A program made the translations under genes and the position numbers. Source: Circinella umbellata (lineage: Eukaryota > Mucoromycota > Mucoromycetes > Mucorales > Lichtheimiaceae). From it: 64,000 bases of DNA. The stretch is from assembly GCA_025093555.1 (NCBI GenBank), contig JAIWNF010000014.1, positions 1 to 64,000 on the forward strand, in the 5' to 3' direction. Shown here piece after piece: positions 1 to 12,359 of this stretch (its first letter is position 1; every line of letters starts with the position of its first letter). The notes beneath the pieces were generated by a model, which did no database searches, was not told the DNA's origin, and saw only the letters and a list, made by a program, of their open reading frames with translations.

Positions 1-189
1 CCTAGGCTAAAACCATTACGAATAAATGTGGCATGATTTTGAGGAACTGTTTTAAACCATGACTGCCATTCTTCTTCAGTGTTAAAGCTTTTACAAAAAG
101 GATGTACGTCGTAATTGGGAGATAAAACCTAGTTCGTCAAGTAACGAACCTTTAGAGAAATGTTGGGGGTTTGAAGGAATGGCAGCCAT
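1..189 (-). CDS. 5' end of an unrecognised gene cut by the window edge
   Basis: Reverse-strand reading from an ATG at 189 begins MAAIPSNPQHFSKG and runs to about 145. From about 140 to 1 a different frame is open and looks coding (it contains SPNYDVHPFC and NTEEEWQSWFKT). The two frames meet around 125-150, where only a 21-nt GT..AG segment could be an intron. So either a one-base frameshift or an unusual splice joins them, or the real first exon lies elsewhere. I do not recognise the protein. It is divergent from RPS23, with about 185 bp between the two starts. Confidence 0.4.
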
Positions 190-374
190 GGTCAAAGAGG
201 AAAGTAAACAAACAAAAAAAAAGTTTTATAAAAATTGCGGATGTATAATTTAATTTACGTCACGACTTTCTGGTGATTTTTAGCTACGCCGAGGAGTGCT
301 GGGACAAGGACGATATGATTGAGCAACAGCGGCAGCACTACGAACCTTCTTTCCGATAAACCATATAAGCAACC

Positions 375-1200
375 ATGGGTACGTTGAAGAATTTGGAAAA
401 ATACAAAGAGAGGCAGTTAATGGATTGGATGGATAGATAGATAATAGATACGGATGGATGAATAATATATATTGATGGATCGATAATATTTAAAAAAAAA
501 ATGCGGGAGGGAAAAATATATATGCTTATCTATGCGTTGATACATTTCAGAATTCGATTGTAATACAACATTATAAATTAACACGTCTTTTATTATTCCA
601 TTAGGTAAGGGACAACCTAGAGGTTTGAACGCTGCCCGTAAGCTTCGATTTGATCGTCGTGAACAACGTTGGGCCGATAAGCAATACAAGAAGCGTGCTC
701 TCGGTACCGCTTTCCGCTCCAACCCATTCGGTGGTGCTTCCCACGCCAAGGGCATTGTCCTTGAAAAGATGTAAGGCCCTTTCTACAACAAAAAAAAAAG
801 AAAATAAAAACCAGCAACAACAACAAAAAGCAACAGAAAATAAAAACCGATAATATACATTAACGAATAATATAAATTGAACAAAGAAAACTGACCACAA
901 ATAATTAATTCAATTTTTTCTCTAAATAATAGTGGTGTTGAAGCTAAGCAACCTAACTCTGCTATTCGTAAGTGTGTTCGTGTTCAACTTATCAAGAACG
1001 GTAAGAAGGTTACTGCTTTCGTTCCCAATGATGGTTGTTTGAACTACGTTGACGAAAACGACGAAGTCCTTATTGCCGGTTTCGGTCGTAAGGGTCGTGC
1101 CATTGGTGATATTCCTGGTGTCCGTTTCAAGGTCGTCAAGGTCGCTGGTGTCGCTCTTCTTGCTTTGTACAAGGAAAAGAAGGAAAAGCCCAGATCATAA
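375..1200 (+). CDS. RPS23: 40S ribosomal protein S23 (uS12)
   Basis: Cytosolic small-subunit protein uS12, located at the decoding centre. Three exons: 375-378 (only ATGG), 605-770 and 933-1200, giving 145 aa, the usual eukaryotic uS12 length. After splicing the protein starts [15 protein letters not shown]. It contains the conserved [15 protein letters not shown] and the loop [16 protein letters not shown] that faces the decoding site. The 4-nt first exon is followed by a 226-nt intron. The second intron (771-932) starts GTAAGG. Introns very close to the start codon are common in fungal ribosomal protein genes. Identification is secure. Confidence 0.97.
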
Positions 1201-2998
1201 ATTGCTTTTTACCTTTTTATTTCTCTACTTTTTTGTGCAATAAAAAACTCTTCTTTGCGCTCCATACGCTCTCTCAATCATTTAATTAATTTCGAAATGG
1301 ATATTAAGATACATGATAGTAGATTTGATGTTGGGAAAAAAAAGTGGGGAAGGGTAATTTGGAGTTATAGTGGAAATGGATTTATGGATATATTAAGAAT
1401 ATGAGGAGAAAAGAGACAATTTTACTTTAGGTAGTTACGATAGGATAGCAGCTGTCAAAAAATTTATGGATTTGGATTTATTGTTATTATTATGGTTAAT
1501 TAAATGGTATCATGAAGTTATCTAAGTTTGTAACAATTTGTGCTGATCACGGATTGTTTAACAAGTTGTGTAATCTGAGAAATTCTCATCAAAACTATAT
1601 TGATTTGGTCGTTATAGCAACAAATGGTAACTACGTAATTTTAAAAAATTGGGAACCGTCAACTTGACCACTATTACATGTTTTATTACCTTGACATATG
1701 CAAAGAGAATAGGGTAAATCTTCAATTTTATTTGTACTGAATAGTTATTAGATGCCAGGGATGTTACTGACGTACTTGACATATTACGAAGAAAGGATAA
1801 CTTTCGATGGGTATCGTCATCATACTTTTATTAGATGTTTATTGATAAAAATTATTGGTATCATTAAGCTTCCCCAACGAGGCTACCTTAAACCACTGAA
1901 CTAACGCATTCTAAATCGAGTTTTGATGGGAATACACGTTGTGGGCCGTGTTTATGAACTTTTAAGTGTATTCACATGGTGTATTTCATCTCTTCTTTTT
2001 TTTCTCTTTAAAAGGGAGTTTACTGCTTTCACGAACTGTATGTTTTAATGCCAAATGTATATATACATATTGATCAAATTCGTAGAAATGATCAATTGTC
2101 TACTTAAAACAGAAAAAGCAGCATACTTATTATTTATTATAAAGTCTTTTCTCATCATCTTCTTTATTATAGCTTCTCATGAACGTAAATATCTGTCCAC
2201 AGTAATATATTATCACAAAATCATTTATTTACTGACACGAGACTCAAACACGGTATTATTTGAAGAGACCACGGAAGGATACATAGATGTATGGTTGATT
2301 ACGTATGATTTATGAAGAAAAGCCTGGTCGGTAAAAATTACATTGTTCTTCAAAAGAAAATGAACTCTATGAAGAATTGCATTTATTCTTACCCAAATAG
2401 GAAATTATGATGAAATGGCGAGTAAATAAAGTTTCAAGAAAACTAACGCTTGAATTTCGCAAATATGGTTTGAATGCTGCACAGATATCCACACTTTGCT
2501 TTTCATAAGAGTGTAATATAAAATTCAATATTAAAAGGTAATCCATTAAAAAAAAGTTTAGTTGCAAACTGCAGTAGTAATTTTAATATGAATAATGATT
2601 TATTCACTAATAATTTGAAGTATAATAGCTTATTATAGTACTAGTTGTGATATAAAGTTATGTAAAAAAAGAAAACTTCCATTGCCGAATGTTGTTTCTT
2701 GAAAAAGAACAAGATTATCAGTATAAAATGAAAATTATATAGTTATATATATATATACATAAAAGATTATAAAAAATGATACTGCAAAGAAAAAAAAAAT
2801 TCATATAATACTACTATTACTACTACTGCTTTAAGATGTTTCTGAGAAAGGGGGGGGGAGGAAGGTATACAAAAAAATGAAGAATACAAAAATAATGTTT
2901 TTTTTTACTATAGCAACATATATATATATATGTAGTGGGAATAACAACAGTGATAATAACTATATATATATATGTGTGTGTGTATGAGCTTATTGGTA
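1201..2998. other. intergenic, AT-rich, nothing recognised
   Basis: This 1.8 kb lies between the 3' ends of RPS23 and the convergent transporter gene. I see only short ORFs of biased AT-rich composition, runs of A/T, a G run near 2850 and short TA/TG repeats near 2925-2985. There is no RNA gene or repeat structure that I can support. Confidence 0.5.
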
Positions 2999-4855
2999 TT
3001 ATATTTGATACTTATAGCCATTAGCAAAAGTATCGACTAATGCTTCAACAGCAGACCAAGTACCGAAAATAAGTGCAACTAGTCCATAGAGGAGCGTTAA
3101 AGCACCAAATGCCAATTCGTGAATCTTTTTGTTTCGGAAACCATCGAGTTTCCAATAGAATACGACTGGAAGAACGAAAACAAGCGCACTGTTAGAAAGT
3201 GCACCCAATAAAGACATGAGAACATCAAAGAACGGAATCAAGATACCGACAACAGCAACAAAAATCATAATACCGGCTCGGAAACTAGCGCGTACTAATA
3301 GTTCTTTTTTCTTGCTGCCACCATAACGCTCAACAGTAATACCCATCATATTTTCACAATCTAAAGCGAACGAGACAAGCAACAATGGGCATGTAGTGAC
3401 AACATGAAGAGTTACCATAATAATAGCAATTATTCTGGCTGTACCTGAAGGGGTACTGTTATAAACTGGACTAAGAATATCAGCACCATAGATATAGTAG
3501 CAAGAGATACAGAGTGCAAGATAAATGATTTGACAAGTGGTCAAGGTACCGAAGACGACACGAGGCCAATGTTTGGGGTTTTTCATGGAGGCTTCAACAT
3601 TGATGTAGATCAAGTTTGAACCAGCGGCGTAAGAAATTGTAGATAAGGCTGTAGGGAATCCTTCCCAAATGACATTATCATGGTGGACATTTTCAAGTTG
3701 GTTGGGAGTATCAATACCAGCAAGCACAATTGTAATAAGGATCTATAATGTATATTTTGCATATTAATATGGATGTGGTGCGGACGTCTAAAAAAATACT
3801 AATATGTTGTAATGACATTACATATCGACGTATGAACAATAAATACTATTATTAATAATAGCTAATAATAATAATGACATACCGTGACAACCATTGTTAA
3901 AGCACCAAATGCACTAGATAATGCAATTTCTTTCATTGACTTGGCAAAGATATATGGTATACCTACAATAACGGACCAAATAATTGTCCATTTAAAAACA
4001 CCAATTTCACCTGCTGTGCCAGCACAGAGTTGGTTCATATTTGCAGCAGCAAGTACCAGATAAAGAATTGGAGTACCAATAAGCATCCAAGAGAGACAAA
4101 AGAAACTGACCCATCCACCGAACTTTCCAAATGCTTCATCACCGAGTTCTTTGTAGGATGATAACCGATTGCCTTTACCCTTGTACATTGCTTTTTGTAA
4201 AATGACACCAGAGTACTATAATGTTAATTTTTTTTTCAAAACAAAAGAATGAATAACAGAGGGGAATTTAAAAGATGATTAAAAAAATAATAATCGTAAT
4301 AATTACACAAGACATAAAGTATGCTCCAATAATCAATGCCAATGCACCCCAGCCACCATCTTTGACCGCCTACATAAAATTGAAAGTCGACATAAAACAA
4401 ATGAAGATATCGTTATTATAATTATTATTGTTAGTGTGTTGTACACATTTATATTTTAATAATGAGGTACTGTATATATAGCCATTAACAACGAGAGAAT
4501 AGAAAGAAAAGAAAATTGAATTTACCGCTGGAAGACCCAACATGCCTGTCCCCAAAGTCATACATGTTAGGTTAAAATATGCATATAATGAACTACCCCC
4601 CTTTGATCGATCTACGTCGTCACGACCACTTTTGCAAAACTCATAGTCTATTTGTTTTTTTAGATGAAGAAGTGCTCACTAAAATTACTAAACATACTAC
4701 AAAAATATCTTCTTTTTTTTACATGCGTATATACATATATATTCCTTTTAATTATTATTGAAGTAATGATATATACCTTGTGGTTGATTGGATGAGACAT
4801 TACTGAATATACTAGTCCCTTTCTCACATTTTGTATTTGAAGTAATGTCCATCAT
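2999..4855 (-). CDS. vacuolar-type amino-acid transporter (AAAP/AVT family)
   Basis: Membrane carrier of the amino acid/auxin permease family, related to yeast AVT proteins that move neutral amino acids across the vacuolar membrane by proton antiport or symport. Five exons on the reverse strand (4855-4777, 4647-4526, 4369-4307, 4215-3883, 3742-2999) sum to 446 aa. A short hydrophilic N-terminus of about 45 residues precedes the family motif AYFNLTCMTLGTGMLGLPA at the first helix. Many hydrophobic helices follow, including GGWGALALIIGAYFMS, TPILYLVLAAANMNQLC and ISYAAGSNLIYINVEASMKN. Two adjacent ATGs lie at 4855 and 4852; the first was used. Family is clear, but the exact substrate and AVT subgroup cannot be decided by eye. 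Confidence 0.88.
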
Positions 4856-7340
4856 AAAGTAATAATTATAAATTAGGTTAAAGTAGTAGTAGTAGTAGTA
4901 AGGAAATGTGAGAAAGAATTATTGAAAAAGAAAAGGATGTTGATATTTATATTTAATTTAGAAAAGAAATATGATCCCGCTCAGTTAGACAGGGCTCAAT
5001 AGTATAGATATCTATATCTGTATATGATAATGTGTAGTAAAAACATAAATAATGAATGAAGGTTGAAGGTTGAATGTCCTATTCCTTTTTTTATTCTCAA
5101 TATGTCATTTGAAAACGTCCCCACATTTAAACGGGTCATCTTTCTCTTTTTGATAGAAAAATAAGAATGATTACGTTAAGTAGAAAAGAGAAGACAGATG
5201 CTTAACCATATATGGTGGAATGTATAGATGAAAAGAAAAAGCACAAGGACAAATAGATTTTGGCAAAGAGTGAAATAGCGAATTGATAATCAACTTACGG
5301 TAAATATCCCCAGATCATCTCGAAGCGCAGTTCAAATTACGGCTTCTCACGATAAATTTCAAATTTCAAAAAAGTTCTTATATTTTATGTCTTTAGTGTG
5401 TGACATAATTTATAATCCAAACTTTTGTTTTGTTATGATGTTATGTTATGTACTTATGTAGTGTGTGTGTATGCGCGGATGGAAATATAAGATCAACTAA
5501 AGATTTATTTATTAATATCATAATTTAGGCAAAACTTGAAGGCTTGGGAATTTGATAAAGTCTTGAAATCTTAAAAGTAATCATAATCATAATTACTCTC
5601 TAATATGATGTAAATTGCTAAGTTTATACTTTATGGGAAAATATGTATGCCTTCTTTACTTTTAATCAAATGCCGGCTGGATACGTATATCATAGTGTTG
5701 TTTCTCATTCACACACCATACAAATATAAAACTGTGTGAAATTCCGGAATTTTGAAATGCGTGAATATGATCGAGTAATGTTTATCAGAGTTATCATGAA
5801 TTACGTAGCGTTATCGCCTTTTTTTTTTTTTTTTTACTTATCATTAACTATCGTTATTATATTTCTGTATATTTATATGTAAAAAAAAGGGAAAGATCAC
5901 TACATGCTCAGTACTACTTATCCCAGATTTTATATAAAAAGGTATAAAACGAAATTAGTAATTATTTATACTATTGGTTGGCATTCATTATCACTTATTA
6001 GAAGCCCACTCTTTCTCTTTTCCTGTTCGATTGGGAAAAGATATGGCGCTTAAACCTTAAAAAAAGACATAAGCTCGGTCTATAGCGAATAAGTCGGAAC
6101 AGTGAATTATCTGTATAAGGAAAGTCGTCCGTCCTTCGGTTTCAGACCAAAAAAAAATAGGCAAAAGCAAAAATAAGTCTTTGAAACCATTTTTCAATTC
6201 TAATAGAAGTATACGTAATAAAATAACAAAATTTGTCAAATAGTTATTAAATATTAAATAGTTATCCGCGTGATAAAAAATGATATATTTTGTGAAACTC
6301 TAATTGAAATCCATAATTTTATTTTTCTATTGTCATTCTGTATCTCATGAGATAAATCATGAGAATTTATATAATTCAAATAAATACCGTTAGCTATAAT
6401 ATTTTTTCGACGGCACCATGCTTCCATAGGTATCAAGAAGATTTTCATTCCGCTAGTCAATTGACTGGATAGCTGCGATTTTTTTTTCAGAATATTAAAT
6501 GCTTCCATATTAAAAAATTCTATTAGCAATATCCAGTAGTGTATTCTCTGAAAGAAGGATAACAATTAGCAATCAACAAACTATCACTGATATTCATACT
6601 CGTGTCAAGCATTCAAGACATATTTATAGACACATACATATGGGGCATAAATAAAATGTTGAACAGTAATTCGATAGTACAGAGTTTATGTGAGTGTCAT
6701 TTTTGTATCGGAAACAATACAAAGTTACACAGAATCCCACACAGAAGAGTACTGGAAAAAAGTATAAATGGGTTAAGACATATTAGTGTAATACGTCTTG
6801 GTAAACAAGAAGGATGACTGGGAGAAATTACACAATAAAAATAAAAACAGAATGTTATAAATGGGTTGAATACAAAATGTGATAAATCTTCAAAAGTGAG
6901 AATAATCCAATCAAAATGTGTTGAGTGTAAATAAGTTGGTACCTATGAAAGCAGATTTAGGTCATACGCAAGTTTTCTTTGTACTAATGATGTAAACTAT
7001 ATATATACGCGGCAGTGATTACTCTGTGAGGCTGTATTATCATAATAATGTAATCAACAGAAAAATGACAATTGGTGTTTTAAGAAAACAATGTATGTCA
7101 TTCAACAGTAGTCGGTTGCCTGCTAATTTCTGGGACCATTTGTCAACGTATTTTATACGTAATCATGTTGTTAATACAACTACAAACAAAATGTCTTAAA
7201 GAAATATCAAAGATGTTTGAAATTGCCAACGAAATAACCTTGATGGTATATTTACATGATTTTACAATTCTTTTCTTGAAAATGTATTTTTTTTAAAAAT
7301 CTTATCATGATTACTTATTGTGTTGTCTTTACTCCATTTT
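4856..7340. other. intergenic, AT-rich, nothing recognised
   Basis: This stretch holds the promoter side of the transporter gene and about 2.4 kb of AT-rich DNA. Only short ORFs of low complexity are present (for example 6057-6239 and 6254-6565, both reverse), and none shows a motif I know. Homopolymer T at 5820-5836 and TA/TG short repeats are visible. Confidence 0.5.
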
Positions 7341-7349
7341 TTTCTTTAT

Positions 7350-7813
7350 GGGATTTGCTACGGACACCCCAAAAATACTATATTAGGTAATTCCAATCCT
7401 TACGGACACCCCACTTTTATATTTTTTCAAAGATACATAACAATCTGATATAATTACGTCGTATCCAGCCATTTATACATTATATACACAGTTATTATCG
7501 TTATATAACTTAAAATGTTTATGAAACTTATATTAGCAGTTCAACTTTTTATAAAGATCGCTCAATATTTCTAATCTTCTCTTACTAAACCGTTATGTAC
7601 ACAAATGAGAGCTGTAGTCCACACGGACACAAGACAAACAACAAGGAATAATGTGTACTCTTAATGATATATATGAATGGTCATCAAATAAGGAGCAATA
7701 TTGGTGTTGATAACGCTAGTACTCTAGTTTACATGGTCTAAGAAGTTGTTTGACAGTTTTTTATTTGTGGGGTGTCCGTAAGGTCAAAATATGAGGTGTC
7801 CGTAGCAATTCCC
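7350..7813. mobile_element. 464-bp MITE with nested inverted repeats and 9-bp target duplication (Mutator-like)
   Basis: The ends are inverted: GGGATTTGCTACGGACACCCC on the left against GGGAATTGCTACGGACACCTC read from the right, 19 of 21 bases equal. Both ends are flanked by the same 9-bp word TTTCTTTAT (7341-7349 and 7814-7822). Inside lies a second perfect 17-bp inverted pair, CCTTACGGACACCCCAC at 7398-7414 and its complement at 7767-7783. No transposase is present, so it is non-autonomous. A 9-bp target-site duplication is the hallmark of Mutator-like (MULE) elements, which supports that class by inference. Confidence 0.85.
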
Positions 7814-8409
7814 TTTCTTTATACAAACAAAGTCGTTAAAGGAGAATTGACAAATATATACAGTGACAAACGTGAAGCACTTGAATTCAAGGTGGAAATT
7901 GAATTCCATCAAAATTCAACAAAAGTCAAGAAAGGCAACGTTATCAAGGTTGAATACCAAATTCATCGACAGTGAATTGAATTCAAAAATGTAAATGTAT
8001 GTCATATGAGTATTTTGTCATATGAGTATTTTCCTGAGCCTCAACAGGTGCACTAGGCCAATAGGCTCCTAAGGACTAATCACGGTACGGACTATACTTT
8101 TTTTTTTTTTACAACAATTTGATTTTGCTGAAAAGCATCGTACGGATTATTGATTATATGCACTGTTCAAATTTTTCATACAGTCAAGGGATAGCTGCGA
8201 TGGAGAAAGATAAAGAACGTGTTTAAGTTCCTCGTAATAAAATTTTGTACACAATCAACCGTTTGACGAACCGTTTATTAATAGCACCATTGTTCTTACA
8301 AACATGCAGCCACGCATGAAGTCGAGTCACAATCGTAGAGTTTTGATCCTCATATTATTAAGAGTACGGGTTCGTTCTGAAACTTTTACACCGTATATTG
8401 AATATCGTA
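7814..8409. other. short ORF tail and AT-rich DNA
   Basis: Immediately right of the MITE, an open frame (about 7814-7975, plus strand) encodes about 53 residues ending VIKVEYQIHRQ, with lysine-rich, codon-like composition. It has no start of its own outside the MITE, so it may be the 3' end of a gene interrupted or decayed at the insertion. Its product is not recognised. The remainder holds nothing I can support. Confidence 0.3.
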
Positions 8410-9300
8410 ATTTAATAGAGAAGACAAAGAAGATGGTGACGATAATGGCGCAAAGAGTAAAAACGATCAAGGCTCGGGTAATGTGAAGGATCACCGAAAC
8501 TGGTATTCCGAAAATAAGCTCATCTGTGATGAACTTGCCGAAAAACTTCAGTCAACAAATCCAAATAAGCAAGCAATTGCAAACGAGATATTCCGAAAAT
8601 TGATTGTTAGCAATAACCCAAAACATAATGCATCAAGAACTATTCCTGTCAGTAACACTGATCTAGGTGATGATCCGGAGGACATTGAAGACTTCATTTT
8701 TGACGACGAAGATGAAGACGAACAGGAACATACCAACATCCCCGTTGAAAACGACGACAACAAAGAGTCTACATCCAAAACGGTCCGAAGCTTAGTGGTT
8801 GCTGTCACCATCCTGGTAAAGTCTACTGGCACCGATCGTCGTGAAGTCGTCCAGGAATTGGTATGTTCTTCCAGTGCTATAATTGATCATGAACTAGTTG
8901 CAGCAGCTAAAATCATTAATCTGGTGCGACCATATGTACCCAAACCATCCAAAGGCCAGAACCCTGACTGCAACATGTTCATATTAGCACCTCTTCCATC
9001 GATTACCAACATAATATTATGTGGTGTCGGTTTACCAAAAAGACATGGTAAATGATACATAAAGAAGATGTGACTGCTTTATCATTATCGGCAAGTAGAG
9101 CCTTTTATGAAATGGCTTCTAACTATTATACACGATGAAACCTCGAGCACATTGGTCACAGAAGCAGGAAAAAATCAAAAGGAAACGACCGGTGAGGTAT
9201 TCAATATACAAATAATCGCCAAAATATGCAAGAAACAACATTTGGAACCTGTATGGTCAATGAAGTTTCTCAATTGTTTTACAATTTAACGTGTTGGCTA
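8410..9300 (+). pseudogene. decayed unknown coding sequence, possibly transposon-derived
   Basis: An open frame from about 8410 to 9055 encodes a polar protein: DHRNWYSENKLICDELAEKL, then an acidic stretch DFIFDDEDEDEQEH near the middle, then KIINLVRPYVPKPSKG, ending in a stop at 9053-9055. Coding-looking sequence resumes at once in another frame (DVTALSLSASRAFYEMASN from about 9067) and again in a third (GKNQKETTGEVFNIQIIAKI, to about 9260). Frame changes every few hundred bases indicate a decayed gene. I do not recognise the family. The neighbouring MITE and the lack of a clear start favour a mobile-element or accessory relic. Confidence 0.45.
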
Positions 9301-10218
9301 CAAATGGATCACACTATCAAACAAAAAACCATTCACACAGCCAACAAATACGAAACAACGAACAACGAACAAGAAAAATCTAACGGATGGTGAAAAAGAG
9401 CAATTTTATTAGGACATTGGTATACTGAAAACGGAAGTTAATAATCTGAGGGGGTGTCACTAAAAAAGGTGTACAATCAAAAAGGTGTACTTTTTGAAAG
9501 AGGGATATGAATAGCAAAAAAGAAGTACACTTTTTCTTATTTCTTTCCTATAACACTCGAACCTCAAGCTACCCCTTATTATCTATAAAATTACAGAAAT
9601 TCTGTAACAGATCCTTATCAGTGTCAGGAAGTGGTAGTGTAGCTACCGAGTTCGACAACAAAAAAAAAGTAATATTCAGTCCATCCAAATCATAACCTAC
9701 GGAACAACTTGTTATCATAAAGTTGGATGGAATTTTTTTTTTGGCTTCGCTGTCAATTATAAAACTACATGAAGATACGTATCTTCACAGAAACATCTTA
9801 CTCTAGAAGATACGTATTCTATTTTATTTTTGAGGCAGCTGGTATATACAAGTGTCATAGAAATTTATAAAATACAAAATAGATAGGAATGTAATATAAT
9901 AAACAAAACCGAATGTTATAAAACAAAAAGATAAAAACTGAATGACATATGTCAAAATTTTGAATCAAAAACTAATCACAAATATTTTTAGCAAGGCTCT
10001 GTAATAGTCAATATAACTGTAAAATATGATAAGGAAAATATCACCATAAAAATTAGCAATATTTTAACCATAATCTTCTATTAAATATAAAAGCTACGTA
10101 CGTACTCAGAACAATAAGATGGGTGCTTTAAAAGATAATGATAATCGTGGATTACTGATATCAACAGAAGAGATTCTAACAAAGTGGCAGATGTTACATT
10201 AGATTAAGTAAGATAATA
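9301..10218. other. intergenic with small palindromes
   Basis: AT-rich. Contains an imperfect inverted pair around AAAAAGGTGTACTTTTT (9478-9495) and AGTACACTTTTTC (9524-9536). A perfect 16-bp palindrome GAAGATACGTATCTTC lies at about 9769-9784, and part of it recurs at about 9808. No gene is supported. Confidence 0.4.
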
Positions 10219-10503
10219 TTAAAACTTTCTGTCGCTGTACGTAGTAGTGGTAGCAGCTGTAGCAGCTGTTGTTGTTATTGCTGACAGCAATTGTTCTTCA
10301 GGAATATGTGCTTTCTGTTGTTTGGGTTGTCCTGTTTAAATCGTTTTATTACTGCTGGTACCAGAAGCTGACATTGTTAACTTGAAATATTCTCGAACAT
10401 AATTGTTATATATTGCATTTCTCCAATTCTTTTTGAAATGTTTAATGCACTTTGGTAAGAAGAAATTTGTGTTTCTTGAAGATTGATGTTTTTCTCCCGA
10501 CAT
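10219..10503 (-). CDS. possible small gene, 95 codons with one internal TAA
   Basis: Reverse strand from an ATG at 10503 the frame reads MSGEKHQSSRNTNFFLPKCI, then a basic, aromatic stretch (KHFKKNWRNAIYNNYVREYF). A TAA follows at codon 56, after which the same frame continues with GQPKQQKAHIPEEQLL, an Ala/Thr-rich tail and a final TAA. A 30-nt segment that starts GTACCAGC and ends TTTAAACAG spans the stop. Removing it would leave an open 84-residue frame, but 30 nt is shorter than the other introns here. It may be a real small gene with a very short intron, or a pseudogene with one nonsense change. The family is not recognised. Confidence 0.35.
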
Positions 10504-12359
10504 GGCTGGTGAATAATCCGGTTATCAAACCTATCTACCCAAAAACTTGTAATTCACTATGCATACATTCAACATGTTGATTACCCGTTACTATATATTA
10601 GTCGCTTTGATTAGTAAGTACGTATTATTTTAATGTGGGTAAAAAAAAAAGAAAGGAAGAGTTATATTATGGTACGATCAGCCCTCATATAATGATGGTT
10701 TTGATAAACTTTGAACTGTCGTTAAACTGGGATCCTTGTAAGGGATATACCGGTAGATTACTGATCGGATCATAAGATTGATTGTTATGTATGTATGTTT
10801 AACAGAAAAAGACAACAAAAAATATATTTTATGCCGCTAATGCCACATTGGCTCGAAAATGGTTCAGATTCATCCAGCAGTTTTTATTTGTTTATTTTTG
10901 GCAATAATCCCATTGTATATTCTACACGTTTCTTCCTTTTTCTTTCTGTACTTTTTTTTCATACGTATCATCGTTAAATTTGCAAAACATGACTAGAACG
11001 TTAGAATTTGGCTATGATCCTATTGCAGTTAATAAAACGGTTAACAAGAAAGTCGCCCGCCCCCATTGTGACAATTATTATGAACCAATGTAATTCTTTT
11101 TTTTTTGTTTTCGATAAAATCATCACTTTCTACTAAAGACAATTCATCTTATAAAATAAAATTATACATATTACTAGATACAGCTTCAATCTAGCCGTAA
11201 ATCTTCTAAACGAATGTGCTTTGAAAAGTTTTTTTTCAGTTGATGACTACATTACATATGATATTTGTGCTTTTTAAGCAGCAGGACGAGGAAAGCGTTT
11301 CGGGCCTGGTTCTTGCAACAAAGCACTTAAATGGTTGAGAAAACATTGTTAAGAGTTATCTGTAGAAAAGTATACGTAACAATAATCATGGTAATTGAAT
11401 TTAATAAATACTAAACAATATCATCACCGTCCAAATTTATTTTGCTATTGGTACTACAAGAACAATCAAAGGTTTGCTCTTGTTGGATTACGTAACGCAT
11501 CTTCATCAAGTGAAAATGTCTTTATTCTTTATAAAAAAAACCCGATTGTTATTAATTCACTAGTACAGCATTTTGTTATGGCTATCTTGCATAGTATTGA
11601 TCTCCTCGACAATACTAGTAGTATTTATATCCCGTTAAAACAAAGCAACCGTCCATTCACAGATAAAGCACCGATACCAACACCTATGCCTACATTAGCA
11701 TTTTCATCATTATCACCATCAGGGCCTACACAAATGACGTTCAGGCCTTCATTACTATCAACAAATGTACTCCACCTTTGAATGGAAGGCAAGATAAAGC
11801 CGAAAATGTCAGCACATGGCTCTATGAATGTTTCAAAGAATAGGAAAACCATCAATTAAGTGTTGTTTTTCCTGAACCGCATAAAGAGAAATGATATTAA
11901 GGGTTAGGACAGGTACACTAAGCCCAATAGTATTCTCATTTTGTTTTCAGTCGCTTTAAAACCTCATTTTCTGTATCAAATAGCTTTACTGTTTTTCAGA
12001 ATAATGACTTATATTGCGTATGAATATGATTTTCTTCTAATGAATAACCTCATTCCTTCAAAATTATATCTGAACAATAACATGCACATTTATTATTACT
12101 TTTTCTAAACACATTTTCATCTTTGGATAATAACAATAAATGTAAAAAAGAAAGAATAGCTCTAATTATTATTGTTTTTTTTTTTTTTACTTGAATAACT
12201 CTGTCAACAAACATTCATCCACATGAGGTTCTTAAAAAATATCTCTTAAGCCATAAACTCTTTTGTCCGACGCGAGCAAAAAAAAAAAAAAAAGTCGCAT
12301 AAAATAACAGTTATTTTTTCTTCTAATTTTTTCCTCTCTTTTGTAAATATATTCAATCC
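10504..12359. other. intergenic; one ambiguous ORF pair
   Basis: The region includes two overlapping opposite open frames, 11395-11781 (+, 128 codons) and 11625-11855 (-, 76 codons). Neither shows a recognised motif and I cannot choose between them. A short coding-like stretch occurs at 11278-11345. The segment 12170-12300 is A/T-homopolymer rich and should hold the F-box gene promoter. Confidence 0.35.
12288..12299 (+). promoter_or_regulatory. AAAAAAGTCGCA motif upstream of the F-box gene
   Basis: The 12-mer ends 60 bp before the F-box start codon. The same 12-mer occurs upstream of CTP synthase (13387-13398) and at 21212-21223. Its role as a factor site is only inference from the repetition. 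Confidence 0.2.

Noticed and set aside
9769..9784. 16-bp palindrome as an operator or origin
   Set aside because: One isolated palindrome in AT-rich DNA containing the common TACGTA word, with no adjacent gene start or repeat structure.
11395..11855. Opposing ORFs of 128 and 76 codons as genes
   Set aside because: They overlap on opposite strands and neither has a motif or better composition, so I could not support either.
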